Shown: one piece after another, positions 31,388 to 34,486 of the stretch | Layout of the letters: each line of letters starts with the position of its first letter | Position numbering within the stretch: the first letter of the stretch is position 1 | Assembly: GCA_021299835.1 (NCBI GenBank) | Contig: JAJTER010000027.1 | Location: 1 to 34,486 of the forward strand | Source of the DNA: Saprospiraceae bacterium | GTDB taxonomy: Bacteria > Bacteroidota > Bacteroidia > Chitinophagales > Saprospiraceae | DNA length: 34,486 bases | Reading direction: 5' to 3' | Program-made: the position numbers and the translations under genes | The notes under the pieces: model-generated | What the model saw: the letters and a program-made list of their open reading frames with translations, nothing else | Databases searched by the model: none | Told to the model about the DNA's origin: nothing

Positions 31388-34300
31388 TGAAAAAAATGAA
31401 GTAAAAAGAAAATCCAATCATTGCGTCGATTTTAAAGTCAATGATTTCAAGGATATTACGAAAGCTGATTTTATTTTAAACTGGTCGCCGGCCGGATTGA
31501 CTTACACAGGTTTAAAAAATCTGAATGCAGGTTTAAATTTAAATTTGACTACAAATTTTGATGTTAGCGCGACAAGTTCGGGTGTTTTGGAGTTCAACTG
31601 GCTCAATCCAGCAGGAAAAACACTGGCAGATAGCACCAGGTTATTTTCAGTGTGTTACAATGTTATAGGAGATGCGGATACTTGCTATCTTATTAAAGTC
31701 GATAAGGCGCCACCTTCCACCGTAACCACCTTTACAGGACCAGGTCAGTTATTCTATAATGATATTCCCGTTTGTATTACTGATACATTGCTTATAGCAA
31801 AAAGTTCGTCTAATGTTTCTTGTACCAACCTGAATGACGGTACTGCTCAGGTATTTGTAACGTCAGGTGGAAAGGGTCCGTTTATTTATAGTTGGATATC
31901 CCTTGCAACAGGAAGGAATCTGGGTTCCGGTAATGCCATTAAAAATTTACCCGCAGGTAAAATTGTATTAACGGTCATTGATTTATCCAATCCAAGTGTT
32001 AGAGGTACAGACACTATAACCATTGGTGTTGCACCAGGTCAACCAATAGCCATTGCCGGACCTGATGCGCTGTTAAAGTGTCTTCCCCGTTCATTAACAC
32101 TGACAGGTACAGGTACTTCTTCAACCCCAGGTTCAGGAATTAATGTAAAATGGACAACCTCGAATGGTATTATTGAAGGTAATAATGAGCAATCAGTAGT
32201 AACCGTAACTGAACCTGGATTATATATCTATCAGGTAGAAAATGCGATTGGCTGTATAGCAAAAGATACCATTGTAATTACTTCTATTCCCTTTTATAAG
32301 GCTGATGCCGGACAAGATAAAAAATTGACTTGTGATGCACCTACATCATTTATTGGGGCACCTATTTTAACGAAAGGAGATTCTTTGACAGTAACCTGGA
32401 AAGCCATTAATGGCGGTCAATTAGAAGCAGGTCAGGAAAAACTCGATGCTCCAACCGTTACTTTTGGCGGTACTTATATCGTAACTGTTAGAAATACAAA
32501 GAGTTTCTGTACCAGTTCCGATACGGTTATGGTTACCAACAATGTGCTGAAGCCCATAGTTAGTGTTGGTAATGATATAGAAACAGGTTGTAAAGGTGAG
32601 TCAGTAACCCTTAAAGCAACAGCACAACCACATCCAAATCCTTTAGATTATTTATGGGAAACACTTAGTGGTTCATTTTTAGGGTTGAATTCTTCGGTGG
32701 TAGTAAGTAAGTTAGGAAGTTATTCTGTTTTGGTTCGTGATGTAGCATCGGGTTGTTCCACAAGAGATACCATAAATATTTTGCCAAATGCCGATTATGC
32801 CCGATTTACTCTGGCAGATACAACAGCTTGGACTTGTCTCGAGCCAAAAGCTACCTTGAAGGCTGCATTCAATACACAAAGAGATAAATATAGTATTCTG
32901 TGGACTGCCAATGCGGGGGGCATTCTTCCTGTGGGACAAGATACTATTCAACAACCTAAGGTTGAAAAAACAGGTATTTATACCATCAAAACAACTAATC
33001 TTGTTACCGGTTGCGTGCTTTCAGATAGTACCTTGTTAAATGATATCAGGGAGGTAGTTCAGGCTGATATTATAAAATATGGAGATACCCTAACTTGTAA
33101 GGATCCTAAAATGCTATTGGAAGGGATTGCGGATACAGAAAATAAAGACTTACAATATTTTTGGTTTTTAAATGGCAATCAACTCGCTAAAGATACCTTG
33201 GATATTGAGGCAAAAGCAGGTGGATTATTTTCATTTAAAGCAATAAATAAATTTAGTTTTTGTGAAGGAATAGATTCGGTTAGAATTATATCACAATTGG
33301 ATTCTCCAAAAGTTACCTTAATAACCGACCCTAAAATTACGTGTAAGTATCCTCAGGGAAATATATCCATTGCTGTTTCCCCAGCAGCAGATTATACCTA
33401 TAATTGGTTGACCTTGGACGGAACCATTGCTTCTGGCTATGACTCTCCCAATCCAAAAGTGGCAACTGTTGGAACCTATATTTTGCAAATTCAGAATAAG
33501 ACAACGCTTTGTGAGGGTGGTATTGATGTTTTAGTTGGCTTAGATAAATTAGCTCCGGAGGCGAAAATTGTATTTAACGAAACCCAGATTACCTGTACTC
33601 GCGATTCGATTGAATTGAAAGCGATGACTACTAACAATAATGCATCAAGAGACTCTTACGCATGGGTTGATTCCAAGGGTGATCCTTTAAAATTGGATTC
33701 CAGTCTTATTTATAAAGTTAAAAAAGAGGGAACTTATCAACTCATCGCAACGAATAATTTAACAGGTTGCCAGTCTGTTGATTCAATTATTATTACAGAG
33801 AATAAAAGGTTGCCAGACGCCTTTGCTGTTTTATCGGGCCCAATAACTTGTAATAATCCCGTAGTTGAAATTAATGGTCAGAATGGTTCTTCCGTCGGGT
33901 CTGATTATCAGGTGTCATGGGTTCCCTTAGACAATCAGGTAAATGCTGTGCAGTTAACCACCGATGCCTATTTGGTAAAAGTCAATAAACCAGGGAATTA
34001 TTCTCTGGATATAAAGGACAAAAGAAATGGTTGTGTAGGTAGTACAAAAATCAATATTCCCGATTCTACCCAGCGTCCATTAGTTAATTTAGTTACCCCT
34101 CAACCCTTGGCGTGTCCAGGAAAATTTACATTAATCGACACAAAGGGAACAAGCACTGGAGCCTCATTCAAGTATTTGTGGAAAACCTTGACTGGAAATG
34201 ATACGGTAACAAATAATACCCAATTAAACGGACAGGTAAAACAAGTTGGTACATATACTTTAGACATAGTTAATTCTTTTTCAGGATGTACCTCCAAAGA

Positions 34301-34486
34301 TACCGTGGTGTTTATCCTCGATCCTGCTTTACCATTGGCCAATGCAGGGGTTGATACCATTAGTTGTGGGGAAAATATTAATCTGAATGCTAAATTATCT
34401 TCTTTGAATACCGGAAAATGGACTGCATCCGGAGGACCTCAGGTAGAGCTTCCCGATGATGCAGGTAGTTTTGCTTTTGGACTAAA
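31365..34486 (+). CDS. Continuation of the giant adhesin in the +1 frame; 3' end outside window
   Basis: An open frame of about 1040 codons runs from just after a stop at 31362-31364 to the right edge. It has no ATG before 32529, so it is not an independent gene; it completes the adhesin. A fifth cohesin-like domain (HCVDFKVNDFKDITKADFIL, NWSPAGLTYTGLK, LFSVCYNVIG) spans the junction. An SprB-type repeat is at about 31800-32030 (NDGTAQVFVTSGGKGPFIYS). From about 32037 there are at least ten Ig/PKD-like repeats of 82-90 residues, each with a Cys near its start (DKKLTC, DTLTC, PKITC, QITC, PITC), a central W, then G-x-Y and a second Cys followed by D-[ST]. Such repeat stalks are normal in SprB-like adhesins. 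The last repeat, beginning near 34330, is cut by the window edge, so the C-terminal sorting signal is not seen. Confidence 0.82.

Noticed and set aside
31377-34486. Treating the downstream frame as a separate gene starting at GTG 31377
   Set aside because: It would start inside the overlap without a signal peptide, and the first ATG is at 32529; its first domain completes the upstream protein.

Overview
The window looks like ordinary chromosomal DNA from a member of the phylum Bacteroidota, most likely a Saprospira/Chitinophaga-type gliding or surface-active lineage; the family-level guess is inference. The evidence is the low GC content, a primary sigma factor of the short Bacteroidota type (it starts MRQLKIT and lacks region 1.1), a PorP/SprF-type type IX secretion outer-membrane protein followed by a giant repetitive surface protein, a 73-residue DUF2795 protein, a TonB-dependent receptor, and promoter elements of the TAnnTTTG type. 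No rRNA, tRNA, CRISPR array, transposase or phage gene was seen, and no stretch longer than 300 bases lacks a gene.

Layout. 1-778: the 3' part of a TlpA-like thioredoxin gene. 788-6455 (minus): a probable four-gene operon, in transcription order a GNAT acetyltransferase, an unrecognised 992-residue helical protein built from long internal repeats, a di-iron fatty-acid-hydroxylase-type membrane enzyme and an M16 zinc peptidase. The hydroxylase/M16 junction is an ATGA overlap, and a seven-base tandem repeat fills the gap before the hydroxylase. 6615-9494 (plus): a ComEC-like DNA channel without a C-terminal nuclease-type domain, plus a helix-hairpin-helix ComEA-like protein. 9512-11059 (minus): a 3-hydroxy-3-methylglutaryl-CoA synthase-like enzyme with its full Glu/Cys/His set. 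11244-19444: exported hydrolases, namely an M20 amidohydrolase and a sortilin-like BNR-repeat protein on minus, and a D-aminoacylase-like amidohydrolase and an S12 serine hydrolase on plus. 19447-21255 (minus): a TonB-dependent receptor. 21317-24642 (plus): a class V aminotransferase relative, the primary sigma factor and two unrecognised proteins. 24654-26779 (minus): housekeeping cmk, DUF2795 and queA. 26991-28250: an FtsX/MacB-type ABC permease with its own terminator.

28387-34486: a promoter, a PorP/SprF gene and a giant adhesin that runs off the right edge. The adhesin has a signal peptide, four cohesin-like domains, a fifth interrupted by an apparent frameshift near 31381-31387, one SprB-type repeat and at least ten Ig/PKD-like repeats. 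This is the most striking locus. The two frames clearly belong to one protein, because the downstream frame has no ATG for more than 1.1 kb yet continues the repeat pattern without a break.

How the genes fit together: several genes serve the cell envelope and digestion of peptides outside the cytoplasm (M20, BNR protein, deacylase, S12 hydrolase, TonB receptor), DNA uptake (ComEC/ComEA) and surface adhesion or gliding through type IX secretion. The operon around the 992-residue protein and the pair of unknown genes after the sigma factor are the least explained parts.
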